A stretch of 64,000 nt of DNA from Aspidiotus rigidus (GCA_035079385.1 JAVHKY010000025.1:20000501-20064500); one strand, 5' to 3'; shown: positions 20,641-32,599, numbered from the stretch's first letter. A program made the numbers and translations. Notes: generated by a model not told the origin, from the sequence alone.

Positions 20641-22920
20641 GAAACCTCTAAGGGCGATTTGAATCTGACAGTAAAATAAGAGTGAAGTTTTTATCAGGAG
20701 AAAAGTAAGGCAATTTTATAGAAAAGTTTCAGTATCAATTGGATTTACTGCTGCCAATAGACAATTGTAAGAACGTGAGATGTGATCAATTTTTGCGAAT
20801 TAAAACTTGTGTATTTGTGAGAGTGAGTGAGACGGTACTCGACCCTAACGACTTCGAGAATTATACGTGCTAACAGGTATTATCTACCCTTCCCTCTTTT
20901 TCCTTTCCCATCTAACTTTCATCCTCGTGCATCATATTTTCTACATAATCCTGCATATCCGTTACCTACCCTTTATTTCCTCGTTATCTAAGCGCCAGCC
21001 GATCGGAACGTACCGTGCTATTGAGAATTTAAAAAGAACGAGCCGTACCTCGGCCCGACTCGAACATGGAGAATTCAGTCGTTATCTGGGTATTGTATTA
21101 TGTACACTTACCGGTTCGGCCATTGAGATAAGGTTTTCGACTACAACGAAAACTTGACGAAAACGTGCTCGGCAAATTTTTATTATCGAAAATGTATACG
21201 TTTATCTCGAGAATCTACATTTTTTTATTGGGATTTGTCCGATCAGACTGTCGATGTTTGATACCTCTTACGCCCATGAACCAATTGAAAAGTGTAAATT
21301 TAATTATTGGGCAAATGAATCTCAGAATCAAGTCTCACACGTACATAGAAAACTTGTCGATTTCGAGGTATGGAAAATTCAAGTTATCGTGGAAAAAGGG
21401 CGCTCGGAATAGAGAAGAAAAAGGACCCTGACCATGTTGCAAGATACTATGGGTGATGGTATCTTTCCTAGACTCAAGTTCATCTTAGCCGTTTCATGCA
21501 AAATATCAATACGAGTAAGTGATTAGTACCTAGTTTACCGAACTTCATTTCTTATTTGAATGAACGTGGGTCGTATCAAGTGTGGACCGATTTTACTTAT
21601 TGCTTACGAGCATAAATTTGGATGGGAGAGGGGGGCGCGCGGTGGGGTTACTGTGAACTCTGGCTCCTATATTTTTATGTGTACTTCCTCGGGATGTCGA
21701 TTTGCGTAATTTAAATCTCGATTCGATCTAGATTCCGACAACCTGAATGAGAAAAGCTACGTAGGGAATTCTTTTCAACCATTTAATAGTTTTAGTTCGT
21801 CTCTCGCTAGGTTTTTCTTTTTATTTACGCCCCATTATTCTCTTTTATTCTTAATTCGGGTGGTTGTCTGATAGAACCATCTTCTGTCCTTGATTACATC
21901 GCTAACTTGAGTCGTTACCTTACGTCGGTGCTGTTCCAGTCTCAAACTCCGCCCCAAGAGAGATAGTCTCTCTCCTATCGGTGACCTGCTCGAAACGTTA
22001 CCCACGTCGCTAAAACGGAGCCTTCCCATATTCCCCTCTGAGCTAGTCTCACGTCCAGCTCTAACGATTTGGCCAGGAGATTCGACCCTTCGCCCTGATG
22101 GTGAACTTCGTAACAGTATGTGTCTCGTTTTGTAGTGGACAAGTCTTCCATCTCAGTGACTTCTTCCTGAAGCGCACGAATTGTGAACGTATTAGGGGAA
22201 ATATCGTACAAGGTTATATGAGGACAGTGCCATCGTGTCACGCTGTCGTGTTCGGTTACGTCACAGACGATAGTAAAAGCTCTAGGACGAAAGAATCACA
22301 GCTCTTTTCTTTCGTTGCTGTGGGCTTATGGGGAACTTGATTTGTCTTTCACACCACCTCGAGAGTTTTGTTCACGTATTACTTCTTCTGCTTGTAAAAG
22401 ATATAATTTTCGGACCCTAGGTCTACAAGAGTATTCTCTAAGGCGAACGCGTTCTCGGTAAATCTACCATCTTAAACTAGAAAAGGAACGTCAAAAGAAG
22501 AACTTCCTAGTCAGTAAAAACCAGACAGGTGAATTCATCATGCCGCGAAAGTACGGAAAATGAAAGGACAGGAGACCAGAAACTATAGGAGGAGGGGAGA
22601 AAGAGACATGAAAATCTCTGCTCAAGGAGGCAGAAGAATGATGAAGGAATGGAGCAAAAAAGAGAGATGAAGGAAGGGGTGTGGAGAGGGAAAGAGGACA
22701 CTAAAGAACGTACCCAAAAGAGGAAATATGAACAGGAGGATCATGTTAGAAACTTAATTAAACCACAACCATGAAGGCGCTGTTTGAATAGGATAATATC
22801 ATCTACTGAGTTGTGGAGAGCGATTTTGTTTCATATTAATATGAGGTGCTATACATAAAATGTTGAACCTTCTTAAGATTGAATCGACTTCTCTTTCATT
22901 TTCTTCTCTCTTTATAAATA
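20641..22920. other. unassigned sequence
   Basis: Short frames at 20867-21157, 21165-21431 and 21835-22340 (both strands) have no domain I recognise. A GAAACGTT word at about 21990 is reminiscent of PLE 3' motifs but lacks the matching CUGANGA strand. A GA-rich stretch (22530-22700) is low complexity. Confidence 0.4.
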
Positions 22921-22929
22921 CCCCTATAT

Positions 22930-23420
22930 TTGAAATTTTTTCAAGTTCTCTCCCACCACCTTGTCCTCTACTTCTCCTTCAATTCTTCAGATACCCGCGT
23001 TCAACCCTTAGAAATTTTTTCAAGTCCTCAAACTAGACCACAATTCTCACCCCACCTTTCGCGTAATCTGAACTTTCAAATCATCGAGCCTGGACATCCC
23101 CTACAAGCTCAAAAATCGACCCCAATTTATTCTGAACTTCTCTTCATATTTTTATTTTCTCCAAGTCATCGGATGCCTATGGCAAACCTTCAAAAATTTT
23201 TCCGAACCCCCAAAGTAGGTCACAACCACCGCCCCGCTTCAATCTCTTCTTCTTTTCTGAGTCCTCAGACACATTTTTGTCAACCTTCGGAAAATCTTTT
23301 CGAGTCTTCAAAATCACATCTTTTGCTCAATTTCCCAGAGAGGGGGCAGCGAATAGTCCAGAGCGACCTTTTCGAAAGCAAAATTCCTATGAAATGCCAG
23401 TTTTGCTTTGGAATAAGTAA
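22930..23420. repeat. imperfect repeats related to repeat B
   Basis: The phrase AAATTTTTTCAAGTCCT or similar recurs (22936, 23009, 23190, 23290), spaced irregularly, resembling the complement of repeat B units. The 168-codon frame over this stretch is a by-product of the repeats: it is rich in S, P, F and H and has no domain. Confidence 0.4.
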
Positions 23421-23507
23421 TTTGAAATGCGGATGAATAGCGTTTCAACACTAGCCAGCCCAGTTAAGATGACGGGTGCATCAATTAATCGAAAGAGTTC
23501 TTGAAGG

Positions 23508-24026
23508 CAGAACCGCATTAAGCTTTTTTGCGCTCTAGGCTATTTTTTTCGCGCCCTCATCTTTAACGCCTTTTTTAGATCATTTTTCAAAAAAATCACA
23601 TATTTTTGGACATAAATCGCTAACCGTTCGAGATACAATGAAAAGCTCAACGGTTTTGGATTCAGGGCGCCGAGACGCATCTAATTAAGACACCTTGAAC
23701 GCCTTTTTTAGACAATTTTTCATAAAAAATCACATTTTTGGCCCTTCGATCTAATCCTTGTCATAAATTGCTAACCGTTCGAGATGAGACCGGCATAGCG
23801 AAATCACATGAATAAAAATTCTTCTCACTCGACTCCTCGCCCACTTTCTTATCTGTACTGTATGAATGTAAATTATGCCATGAAAGTTCTCGCAAAATTC
23901 AAACGTACAATCATTTTGTTTTTTGTCTTTGTTTCGATTTTTCTTCGTTTTCGTTATTATTTCTTTTGACAGAATTTTGCGCCCTAGGCATTTAGCCTTG
24001 TCAGCCTATGCCTTAATGCGGCTCTG
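23508..24026. mobile_element. non-autonomous hAT-type element with perfect 8-bp duplication
   Basis: CTTGAAGG occurs exactly at 23500-23507 and 24027-24034. The ends inside are CAGAACCGCATTAAG (left) and the complement of CTTAATGCGGCTCTG (right), matching at 14 of 15 positions. An 8-bp duplication and termini starting CAG are hAT features. The 519-bp interior has no transposase. It contains a direct duplication of about 133 bp period (AACGCCTTTTTTAGA at 23565 and 23698, each ending CTAACCGTTCGAGAT). Confidence 0.85.
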
Positions 24027-24194
24027 CTTGAAGGTCACCAAACAATGCCGTAAATAAAAATTATTATCTCGGGACTGCTTTTGAGAAAATCGTTACGGGA
24101 AATCGTACCGGTTTTTTATCACGCTTGATGACGTCATCAGTGACCTTGACCTACTTTGGGGAATTGATAAGATCCTCGAAGTTATGGCTATTCA

Positions 24195-24285
24195 TTATGA
24201 AAATATACTCAAGAGAGAAAAGAAATAAAAAAATTGTAGAAAATTACTCACGAGATTAAGGAATTGCAAAAACCGCAGAAGAGAG
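24195..24285 (-). mobile_element. solitary Penelope-like 3' terminus
   Basis: TACTCAAGAGAGAAAAGAAA, AAAATTACTCACGAGA and TTGCAAAAACCGCAGAAGA match, in order, the inverted 3' end carried at 15420-15485. So this is the last ~90 bp of a PLE on the minus strand, cut off by the LINE fragment that follows. Confidence 0.65.
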
Positions 24286-24309
24286 GTAGGTACTTGACTG
24301 ACTTTCCTT

Positions 24310-25090
24310 AGTGCAGATCTTTGTTAGACCTCTCTGCTCCTATAGGGTGTTTTCACGGAGTCGACCCATACTGGGGCACCATATAGGAGGATCGACAAGG
24401 CGGTGCTCATCATAATCCTTCTTCTTGCTTCTCTCGGCCCTCTTAGGTTTATCGTCAAACCGCTTAGGTATGCAACTACCCTGTCCACCTTTTCTGCTGT
24501 CATCAGGAAGTGATGCCTAAAGCACAGCTTTGAGTAAAACCAGATGAATAGATACTTCATTACCTTCTCGGTCTTGATTTCCGCACCTAGCAGGCGATAG
24601 GTGAGTGTCCAGAACTTTCAACGAGTCGTGAATAATATGGCCTCTGTCTTACCCACTGCAAGTTTTAGCTTGTTCGACTAGATCCAACACGTCACTACCT
24701 CTAGGGTCCAGTTCACTCTGCTCTCCACCGAGCGTTGTTTGGACAGTGCACACCACCAGTGTGATATCCGAGCAGATAAGCTCAACACCCGGAGAAAGCT
24801 TCTATTTGAAAATTACGTCAAATGCGACGCACCACAAGAGCGACCCAAGGACGACCCCTGCGGCACCCCACAAGTAATTTGGCGCTTTATTGTACCAGCA
24901 GACGTTTCTGTCTGGATTTTTCAAACCTGAGCAGGTATGCAGGCACTTTGGCGTCTATGAGGGCTTCCAATATCTTCTCCCATGGAATCGAGTTGAACGC
25001 ATTTCTCATATCACTGACGCGTATCTATTGGTGATTCGGCTATCCTCTTCAGCCTTATTCCAGCATCTGATGTATAGCGTCACTTTTGGA
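24310..25090 (-). pseudogene. R1-like LINE reverse transcriptase fragment
   Basis: Minus strand from 25040: RNAFNSIPWEKILEALIDAKVPAYLLRF, the RT motif A region of R1/Jockey-type LINEs (normally D-V-x-N-A-F-N-S-x-x-W). Broken frames follow. Then at 24560-24330 comes a frame with FRHHFLMTAEKVDRVVAYLS and LRGPREARRRIMMSTALS, ending LLYGAPVW, the conserved thumb-region signature of this group. At least three frameshifts. It is truncated at both ends. R1-like is the best guess; other I-superfamily groups are possible. Confidence 0.75.
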
Positions 25091-27399
25091 AGTAGGTTAT
25101 CTTAAGCTAAGAAATACTCATGTTGGGGGACTTTACTATGACGAGATGCACGTATCAAAAGTCGATATAATAGGTGGAATCGATAATCGATGTATTACGT
25201 CGAAGTGTTAGAAGCAAGCATTTTAAATGCTGACGTATGCTAGCTTCTGTGCTATGTCATGGTTGTCGCCGTTTTCTTTTCATTGAAATTAGTGATCCTT
25301 TTATTTTTTCTGTCAAACCTTATCGCTTCTATTAGTAATTACATTTTTATTATCTTAGACAACATTTTTCAAATCTTGCTGTAAGATCGTCATTTTTTGT
25401 TTTTTTGTTAAAAGTAACTTATTTCATCTACTTACGACCATCAGCAAAACCAACGAAGAGAACGTTTACAAACAACCTCTGCCTGCTTTCTGGTTTACTG
25501 ATCGCTTTACGACAAATTAACTCTTTCAAAGCGCGCTGCATAATCTTCGTCAAAAGAAAAGAGAGAAAAAAAACTGAACCTAAAATACAATAATACAGAT
25601 CTATCATCCAAGAAGAACAGTAGCCGTTCGGCAGGCCATAATTTTCTATACGTCTTTGTTTCAAGATTCGAGCAGCGGAATTTTACGACCTATTGCCCAA
25701 CAGTTGTCCATTTTTTACACTCTCGTTTCGAAGAGTAGCCTATACAAAAACGACGATATAGCACGTATCCGAACCAGTTACTTAGTTTATTCATCCACAT
25801 CTGTTGTAGAGAAACATCAAAATGCGCAATTTATGATCTTAAGACGCTTCTCGTCCGGTAACATATGTATGGTATATCGTAATAATAAATACACGTTTTC
25901 GCGTAGCTTCTTTCTATCCCCGTTGACTGGCGGTAATTCGTTTCGGTCGTATTCCACTGATGCGAACTAAGCATCCGAGGACAAGTCGTAGGACTGAGAA
26001 AAATATGCGCTCGTTTATAGTGTGCGGTGTTCCATATATGTTAGGGATGAAATCGGATTCAAGGAACCCTCGGAAAGTCTTTGAGAGGTTTATGTGTCTG
26101 GAAGTGGAGAGCATGGTATCAGCAGATCATGGAGGAGACCTTCACGAATCAATGTTCACCTATCCGTAGGTTTGGGACAAATGCCGTGCACGTGCACTGA
26201 ACAAGGACGAAATGAAATTTGCCTTGTTACGACCTCCCAGGTATTTTTAGAATGAGTTAGTAGCAGGTGCAAGACAAAGCGACTTCTTTCTACAGTGAGT
26301 TAGTGAAAAATTTATCGAAGTTGTTGAAAGAACTTCGGTTATTTCACGTCCCAAATAATTATAATGACAAAACTCCATTTCTTCTGGATGATATGTGCAA
26401 CTTCTTTCCTTCTGACGACGTCCAAATTGTACGCAAGCTGTTCTGAAAGTTCTGAGATTTTTAAGTATTATTTGATCCTTATTCTGTAAACCGCGACGTG
26501 AAATTTCACGCTTATAAAAAATTAAGGAAAAATATTGAAGAGCAGTGCTCGCTTTTTCGTTCCAATTAATTTTATCGCAAGAAATTGAAGTCGAATGCGG
26601 TTACTCTTGAACTGCTGAAAGTGAAAGTCGTAAATTGTTACGCGGTTGAATGGATACTTTCCGCGTTCGTTGTTATCGCAGAGCGAAGGTTCATTAGTAC
26701 ATATAAAGTGTATACTAAGTCAATTTTCTTTGTGAAAAAATCGTCTGCTGAAAATGTGCAGCGTCTTCAACGGAAGACGAAAAAAAAACAAAGTGCTAAT
26801 AAGTCTGGGTTCAAATTTTTTAACTAAGGCCTATTGAAGGAGATTGGGTGAGAAAAAAAAGGTTTCAAAAGGATTGCTAATATTTTAATGATGTTATAAT
26901 GTTGCGTGTGTCGTAACAGACATCATATCAACTTACCCAAAAAGAAGGGGAAGTCGATAGAAAATAAGTTGAAGTTGTACGTTAAAGTATAAGCGTAATA
27001 CAGTGGAAGTCAGGTTGAAGTGTTCATGGTCTCTGATCGCTCAAGTTCTGGCATGTGACCTGAAGTTTATTCGACTCTGTATTCAGTAGAAAAGAGGTAA
27101 GACGGGGAAGAGGTAGGATCGAGACAAGGAGCAAATCAAGAAGGAAAAGACAACAGAAGGGTCATGTTGGGGGGTCAGAAGATGTCTTGCAAGTGGTGGT
27201 GAGCGATTTTATAATTCTCAAGGGTCGAACTTCAATGTGCGGCTCGAGGCATGCTATAAAAAGTTTAGCAAAGGTCGGTCGTGTTTCTCTTGCGGTTTCG
27301 TAGTACTTTTCCACCTAGTTTGAAGCTGACGCTACATTTTTGCCAATTTTATTGACCAGACAATTGTGACTGCTCAATTTGTGTACACCACTCTGCTCA
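25091..27399. other. unassigned sequence
   Basis: No recognisable gene or element. Frames at 25656-25970 (104 codons) and 26585-26827 lack domains. Base composition is ordinary for the window. Confidence 0.4.
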
Positions 27400-28140
27400 A
27401 CCTTTCCGATGACTCTTTATTTCGACGGAACAGTCCAAGATTTTGAGTCATTTCAATTCCGCCGAATATCGACCGTTAGAGCTCCGCTACATAAGCAGCA
27501 ACCCGTCAAGTTGCTCGAGCAACTAAACCAAAATCTTTTGGTTTGGTTGCTAGCAACTTGACGGGTTGCTGCTTATGTAGCGGAGCTCTTAATCGATCCA
27601 AGGCTCAAAATCGACCACGCCTAACTACCATTGACTCATTGTTTACGTCGAAATTCTGTCGACTCCTAAAATCGACGTCCATCTTAGGTGGATTATGGCG
27701 AAAGACTTGCAATCGACGTCAAAATTTCATGGATTTTAAGTGCACAATTCAATAGGGTTTCAGAATTGAGATAAAGAATGAGTCGACTTCTGATATCAGA
27801 GGCTGAAAATCGACGTCAAAGTTGCGTTGATTTCACTGCATTATTGCACTAGTCAAGCATCAATGACTTACATTATATTAATAACTAGCGGTTGGCGGCG
27901 CGCCGGCAGAGGATGACTTTACATCGACTGTCGAGCGACGCCAATTTGAGGACTCGAAAGTCGAGTAGCATACATTCCTAGAAAACTAGAAATTGTTTAT
28001 TAATCGACGCAACAGAGCAGTCGGTTGGTGAGAAAATTTGGAGAATTTGGACTCAAAATTGACTCTAGAACGACGTTGATTTAAAATCGACAAGATTGTT
28101 TATTTATTTAAAGATGGATTCAAAATGCCGTCCAACAGCA
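27400..28140. repeat. TCGA-rich repeat, cluster 1
   Basis: The words TCGAC, ATCGACGTC and GTCGA recur every few tens of bases (for example 27607, 27648, 27668, 27713, 27809, 27935). They are of the type that forms the array at 38720-42310, but more diverged and less regularly spaced. Non-coding. Confidence 0.5.
27479..27588. repeat. 110-bp foldback with 37-bp perfect arms
   Basis: 27479-27515 (GAGCTCCGCTACATAAGCAG...) and 27552-27588 are perfect inverted copies over 37 bp. Pairing continues inward after a 2-nt bulge for 15 of 16 positions, leaving a short loop. Transcribed, it would be an almost perfect long hairpin RNA. It lies within the TCGA-rich cluster. Confidence 0.8.
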
Positions 28141-28203
28141 GGATGCCAATAATAGGACGACACACATAGGTGGCTAAATAATTTGTCTTCTGATTGGATA
28201 TTT

Positions 28204-28600
28204 GAATGAATGAATGAATGAATGAATGAATGAATGAATGAATGAATAAATAAATAATATTTTTACTAAATAAAATTATAAAAATTAAAAATTTAATATT
28301 TATTAAAATACCTTGAAAATGTTATAATATTTTGATGAAATTTATTTTAATCGAATATGATGTATAATATATAGAATTTAAATTTATTGTTTTACCAATT
28401 AAATCAAAATGAAATATTTATTTCAAATTAGAAATATTAATGGTATATTTTTAGACTATCTATTGTATTTTAATTTATATAAATTATTAATTTATTCTTT
28501 TTTATGAATTTACTATCAATAATTTAACTAATACACAGTTAAAATCATTTTACTTTTTTTTTTTCTCAATAATTTATTTTACAATTTTATCGTGAGCTGT
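28204..28600. repeat. (GAAT)n microsatellite followed by very AT-rich DNA
   Basis: About ten GAAT units run from 28204 to 28247, passing into TAAATAAATAA and then a stretch to about 28600 made almost entirely of A and T. A LINE tail is one possible origin, since the I-like LINE at 57410 ends in a similar TAAATAAATAAA tail, but no LINE coding sequence is seen next to it. Confidence 0.7.
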
Positions 28601-28787
28601 CGCTCATTTCCGCTCGCGAGCCGAGCAGCTAGCGAAGCGATTGTCACCCTTGGAAAAAAGGGCGATAGTATCGTCGATAGTTTGAAAATTTTTCCTTTTC
28701 TTATCAAAATCACAAAATTGGTGCGAATTGACAAGGGAAAATTGAAAATGTACGCCAGTTGAATGAATTTAGATCATGCAGGCGATA

Positions 28788-29100
28788 CTAGGGCACTATA
28801 ATTATTAATATAGGTACAATCATTCTCCATTTTGGTCGCAAAAGCAACTTCTCGCCTTTATAAGCCTATATTAAAATCGCCTTTTAATTATTATTTACTG
28901 GAGAACGGCTGAATCGTTTTTATTGAATAGAGCCTTGTTAGAAAGGAAATTTCGTACACAATAGATTATGTCTCTTCATTTGAACGTGAAATGTTTCTTT
29001 GTCGGTAGTCATTAAACGATTGAGATGCCGTTTTTTACGCAAACGCGTTCCGCGGTAGGTTCAACGGCTACGAAACGCGATAGTGCCCTTAGTGCCCTAG
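28788..29100. mobile_element. 313-bp element with CTAGGGCACTA termini
   Basis: CTAGGGCACTA at 28788-28798 and its complement at 29090-29100 form 11-bp inverted ends. CGATA lies directly outside both ends (28783-28787 and 29101-29105). The shared word can be extended to CGATACTAG (9 bp), so a 5-bp or 9-bp duplication is possible. Interior without coding signal. Confidence 0.5.
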
Positions 29101-29385
29101 CGATACTAGTGGTGCTGCAATGGACACAGCATTTTTCTAGCCGCGTCCATCATCTGGAAACAATGCATTCAATGACAGGCTTCTCAAGAAGGAAAGGGAT
29201 CTGAAGGCAAACTACAAAGTGCATTCAAAAACATAAATTTATGATGAAATGAGGAAAAATATCAACCTAACCAAAAATTTTATCACTAAATCAAACGGGA
29301 AATATATAAGTGCACGCCTCATAAAATTACATTGACCACCAGTTCCCCTCCCGCCATAGAACAAAACTGACACGACGTTGAAACC

Positions 29386-29547
29386 ATGACGAACGCCATA
29401 AATGCACGCCAGGACTGGCACACGACCCGCATTTCAAAAGAAGATGATTTTGCTGCATTTATTGTGAAGAACTCCAGCCAGGATGGGCTTGACAGTAGAG
29501 ACTGCCTCCCCGTAATAAACCTCGAACTCCTTATGAGTGAGGTATGA
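29386..29547 (+). CDS. hypothetical 53-residue ORF, overlapping the next by ATGA
   Basis: I do not recognise this protein. It starts ATG at 29386 and stops at a TGA that overlaps the ATG of the following 138-codon frame (29544-29547, ATGA). It is acidic and mixed in composition (ISKEDDFAAF, SQDGLDSRDC). The overlap could be coincidence, a decayed frameshift within one longer ORF, or a true bicistronic layout as in some retroelements. There is no evidence of expression. Confidence 0.2.
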   Translation: MTNAINARQDWHTTRISKEDDFAAFIVKNSSQDGLDSRDCLPVINLELLMSEV

Positions 29548-29960
29548 CTGTTGATGGAGGTGTTTTCCCAGTTGTTCCACCCCGGAGGAGTCAGTCGAGT
29601 CAGTTGGTTAATGCATTGGATTTCAAGCATTGTCGTGAGATCTTCACTGGTTGGAGAAATACTGAGGTTCGTCGTCAAAATAATATGATTCGGCAGAAGT
29701 ATGATGCCAAGGGGATGCGCGGGACTTATATGGATCAGTGCAATAGCCGCGGACGTTTCATTATTGGCTGGTATTCAACAGTTCGCCATTTTGACAATAT
29801 TCGCACTTCTGATCCTTCCCGTGATTTGCCAATTCCACTCTTCCTTTTCGGAGGCCCTTTTTGGCAATCAAGGTTCTTGATGGAGTCTAATCTTCAGGCC
29901 CATTTGGAGCTTCCTTTCGATCTTCAGGAAACTTTTCACGCTGCACATGTCAAGTGGTAG
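29544..29960 (+). CDS. hypothetical 138-residue protein
   Basis: Open for 138 codons with normal-looking composition (aromatic and charged residues well spread: FTGWRNTEVRRQNNMIRQKY, YSTVRHFDNIRTSDPSRDLP, FWQSRFLMESNLQAHLEL). That is better than most frames in this window. I recognise no domain. It is followed by about 190 bp without a gene and then an A-rich tract (30149-30167), which might be the poly(A) tail of a retrocopied transcript. No canonical polyadenylation signal is seen just before the tract. Confidence 0.35.
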   Translation: MTVDGGVFPVVPPRRSQSSQLVNALDFKHCREIFTGWRNTEVRRQNNMIRQKYDAKGMRGTYMDQCNSRGRFIIGWYSTVRHFDNIRTSDPSRDLPIPLFLFGGPFWQSRFLMESNLQAHLELPFDLQETFHAAHVKW

Positions 29961-30347
29961 GCGGATGTTAATTTCGACTCTTCTCGGCGTTCGTTATTAT
30001 GAAGGCAGGTACCATGTAGTCTTGAACTCAGATTTATTCGAGAAGCGGTTGGGCTTAGCCGTTGTAAATTATTTGAAAACTTATATTTGTTAATTGCATT
30101 GATATGTATCAATATTGTAATGTCTTTATGAAATATTATGGTGATGGTAAAAAAAGAAAAAAAAAACTCCACTTGGAATGCTGCCTTGAGGCTTGTGCTG
30201 ACTTGTCAATAACCAAAGCATTCTATTATCTTCTTTCCTGTTTCTTCTTCCTGTATCAGGTTTACTTACTTGGTATATTATAGTTGAATGAATTAAATGT
30301 GGATCGCATACTGTTCTGCATATACTCAAGTGTGCACTATATGGGAA

Positions 30348-30560
30348 TGTGTGCACTACTTATATGGTGGTGTTTTTGTCTTCTTCAATGGATTTTGAGT
30401 GTTTTGGTTTTGTGTGCACAACTTGTATCAAGATGTGTGCACTACTTACTTTGTGTATTTGTCCGTTTCATAGGATTTCCAGTGTTTTGGATCTGGAGTG
30501 CACAACTTATATGAGGATGTGTGCACTACTTACTTCGTTTTTATCTGTGTAATACATTTC
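30348..30560. repeat. ~85-bp tandem repeat, 2.5 copies
   Basis: Units start TGTGTGCACTACTTA at 30348, 30434 and 30518 (86 and 84 bp apart). Each full unit also has a TTTTGG...GTGCACAACTT block. The palindrome GTGCAC occurs twice per unit. Non-coding. Confidence 0.8.
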
Positions 30561-32260
30561 TTAGGCGTGTCAATTTTGTTTCCTTGGCGTGTTATCGATA
30601 GGCGGGCAATTTCATTTTTTGAGGCGTGCGATTAAATGTATGCCAAAACAAACACCTATTTTGACAAAAATTTTATGTTCTCGCATCAACCATCTCTGCA
30701 GAGGCAAGCCTTCACAATTGCCCTCTGCAACACTAGACGTACACTACCATCACAGATATTGTCTGTTTAGTAGTGAAGAATTTGAGGGACTCAAATTTTG
30801 ACCAGGCATGTGAAATCATAGAGAGATCCTGCTACAATCAATTTCATTTAAAAACAAGAATTTTATGCTGAAATATGGAAAGATATAAACTTTATTCCAC
30901 AGGTTGTACAAGTTACAATCTTGTATGATGACTGACACAATAATTTTTTTACGAACTCTTTTTGTTTCATCTATTTAAAATAATTCAATAATAGGTTCTT
31001 TGAGAGGCGGTGCTGATCCAGTACACGTACGAAGTATGTCATCTCGTTACCATGACGAAAAATCTCGAGCTCTACGCTTTCCAGAGATTTTTAAAGTTCA
31101 TGGTTGAACCGACCGAAATTATGGTATTAGCTCGCATTTAAGAAGTCAAGGAATTCAGACGTGACCTTCCTAGTAGGATAACTTGGGCTCGGACAGTAAT
31201 TCTATAAGAAATTAAACGGTGGTTTTCCGTTCCCATTTCGTCCTACTTCTCCTTCCATTATCTGTCCTCCCCCGTCTTTGGTTTATTCTTTCTGTTCCTC
31301 GAAAGCGTTGTTTAGAATTTGAAGATTGGAATGATGCTATCGAGAGACTGTAGTATGCTACAATACCACGCCAACTTTGGAAAGGAACAGACTTTGAGTT
31401 CTTGAAATAGATATCTTTTATGAGAATCATACACTGGCTCTAGAAAGGTCCGATCACATCAATAATATCCACAGAAATGTATTTATATAAGAACGAGGAA
31501 GCGACCTGAAGGAAAAGGCCGAGTGAGCATCATCGAAATTATACGTTTGAAAAATCTCAATAATTCAAGTACGATGATTATCGTCATGCGAAGCTCCATA
31601 TGTAATGTGTACGTATTTTTCTCAATCAATAGTGTTGCTGAAAGAGTAGTAATTTTCTCATTACCTTCGACAAATTGTCAATTTCCACTCATTAACACAA
31701 GCTAGTATCGTCTCGAATTCCATAAGGCCGTCGATGTACCTAAATTCTGTCTTTCAAAGAAGTTGTTTCCTCATGTCTGGCACGTAAATACGCGTCGATT
31801 GGACCAGATATAAAGATGAATAGTATAATTCTAATGAGTGTTTGCGAAATAAACAGCTGCAAGCCGCATGCAGTATAAATTCAAAAATCCAGACGTAAGT
31901 CGCGACATTTCCTGGTTAATGACGGATTTTATTCCTACGAGTCTGTTTTAGGATACTCATAAGGGCGTCATCGAAATTCGTTAATTGTAGATATATATAT
32001 TTATATGTTACGTATACTCCTACCAATATATTATGGAAGAATTTGAAAAATGGAGACTTTCTAAGGGAGAGGAGTTTGAAGAAAGGGTATTGATTTATTT
32101 ACGTATACAGGGGCAGGGGGAAGAGTTGTAGTCTTGACCTACTTTAAGGTCTTGGAAAAATGTGAAAATTAACAAAAGTAATGCTGTGACAGTTATGGAA
32201 CGCCCTATTTACGAGGAGAACATTCATAAGTTACTTCAATGACTGTGGGGTGACTTCAAC
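30561..32260. other. unassigned sequence
   Basis: No gene or element protein is recognised. A short TA repeat occurs near 31990. Confidence 0.4.
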
Positions 32261-32275
32261 AAAAACGACGGCTTC

Positions 32276-32570
32276 CTTAACGTTGTTGAACGAGGAACGC
32301 AGAGAATCTGTTCTATGGATTGAAGACGCGTATTAGGATAGCCCCTTTAAGTAACTAGATACGCAATGCTTTGTACAGCAATCGGCTTGGCCTCTTCAAT
32401 CAGTAAAATATGCAATACTTCGAACATCATGAGTCCCCCTTCTATTATTGCGAGTCGCGAGTCAAAATTTTTCGAAGTCCCCTCCCATCATATGTAGCTC
32501 GAGATAAGTTTTTTGCTAGACGGCACACACCGAATTTCTCAAAAAAACCTATAGAACAGGTTTCCTATTG
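32276..32570. repeat. repeat B, dispersed copy
   Basis: Contains GAACGAGGAACGCAGAGAA and AAATTTTTCGAAGTCCCCTCCCATCATATGTAGCTCGAG type blocks, as at 14640-15370 and 59370-59740, followed by TAGAACAGGTTTCCT. Confidence 0.55.
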
Positions 32571-32599
32571 ATGAGCATGTCGTTGAGATAAGTTGGGCT

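Noticed and set aside
20867..21431. Two adjacent plus-strand frames of 96 and 88 codons as a gene
   Set aside because: No domain, no convincing splice junction between them, and composition typical of AT-rich non-coding DNA.
21950..22010. Another hammerhead-like PLE end (CTCGAAACGTT word)
   Set aside because: No CUGANGA strand or paired stem II precedes it on that strand, and no PLE coding sequence adjoins it.
22930..23436. 168-codon frame rich in S, P, F and H
   Set aside because: It covers imperfect repeats (AAATTTTTTCAAGTCC words), and no domain or start context supports a gene.
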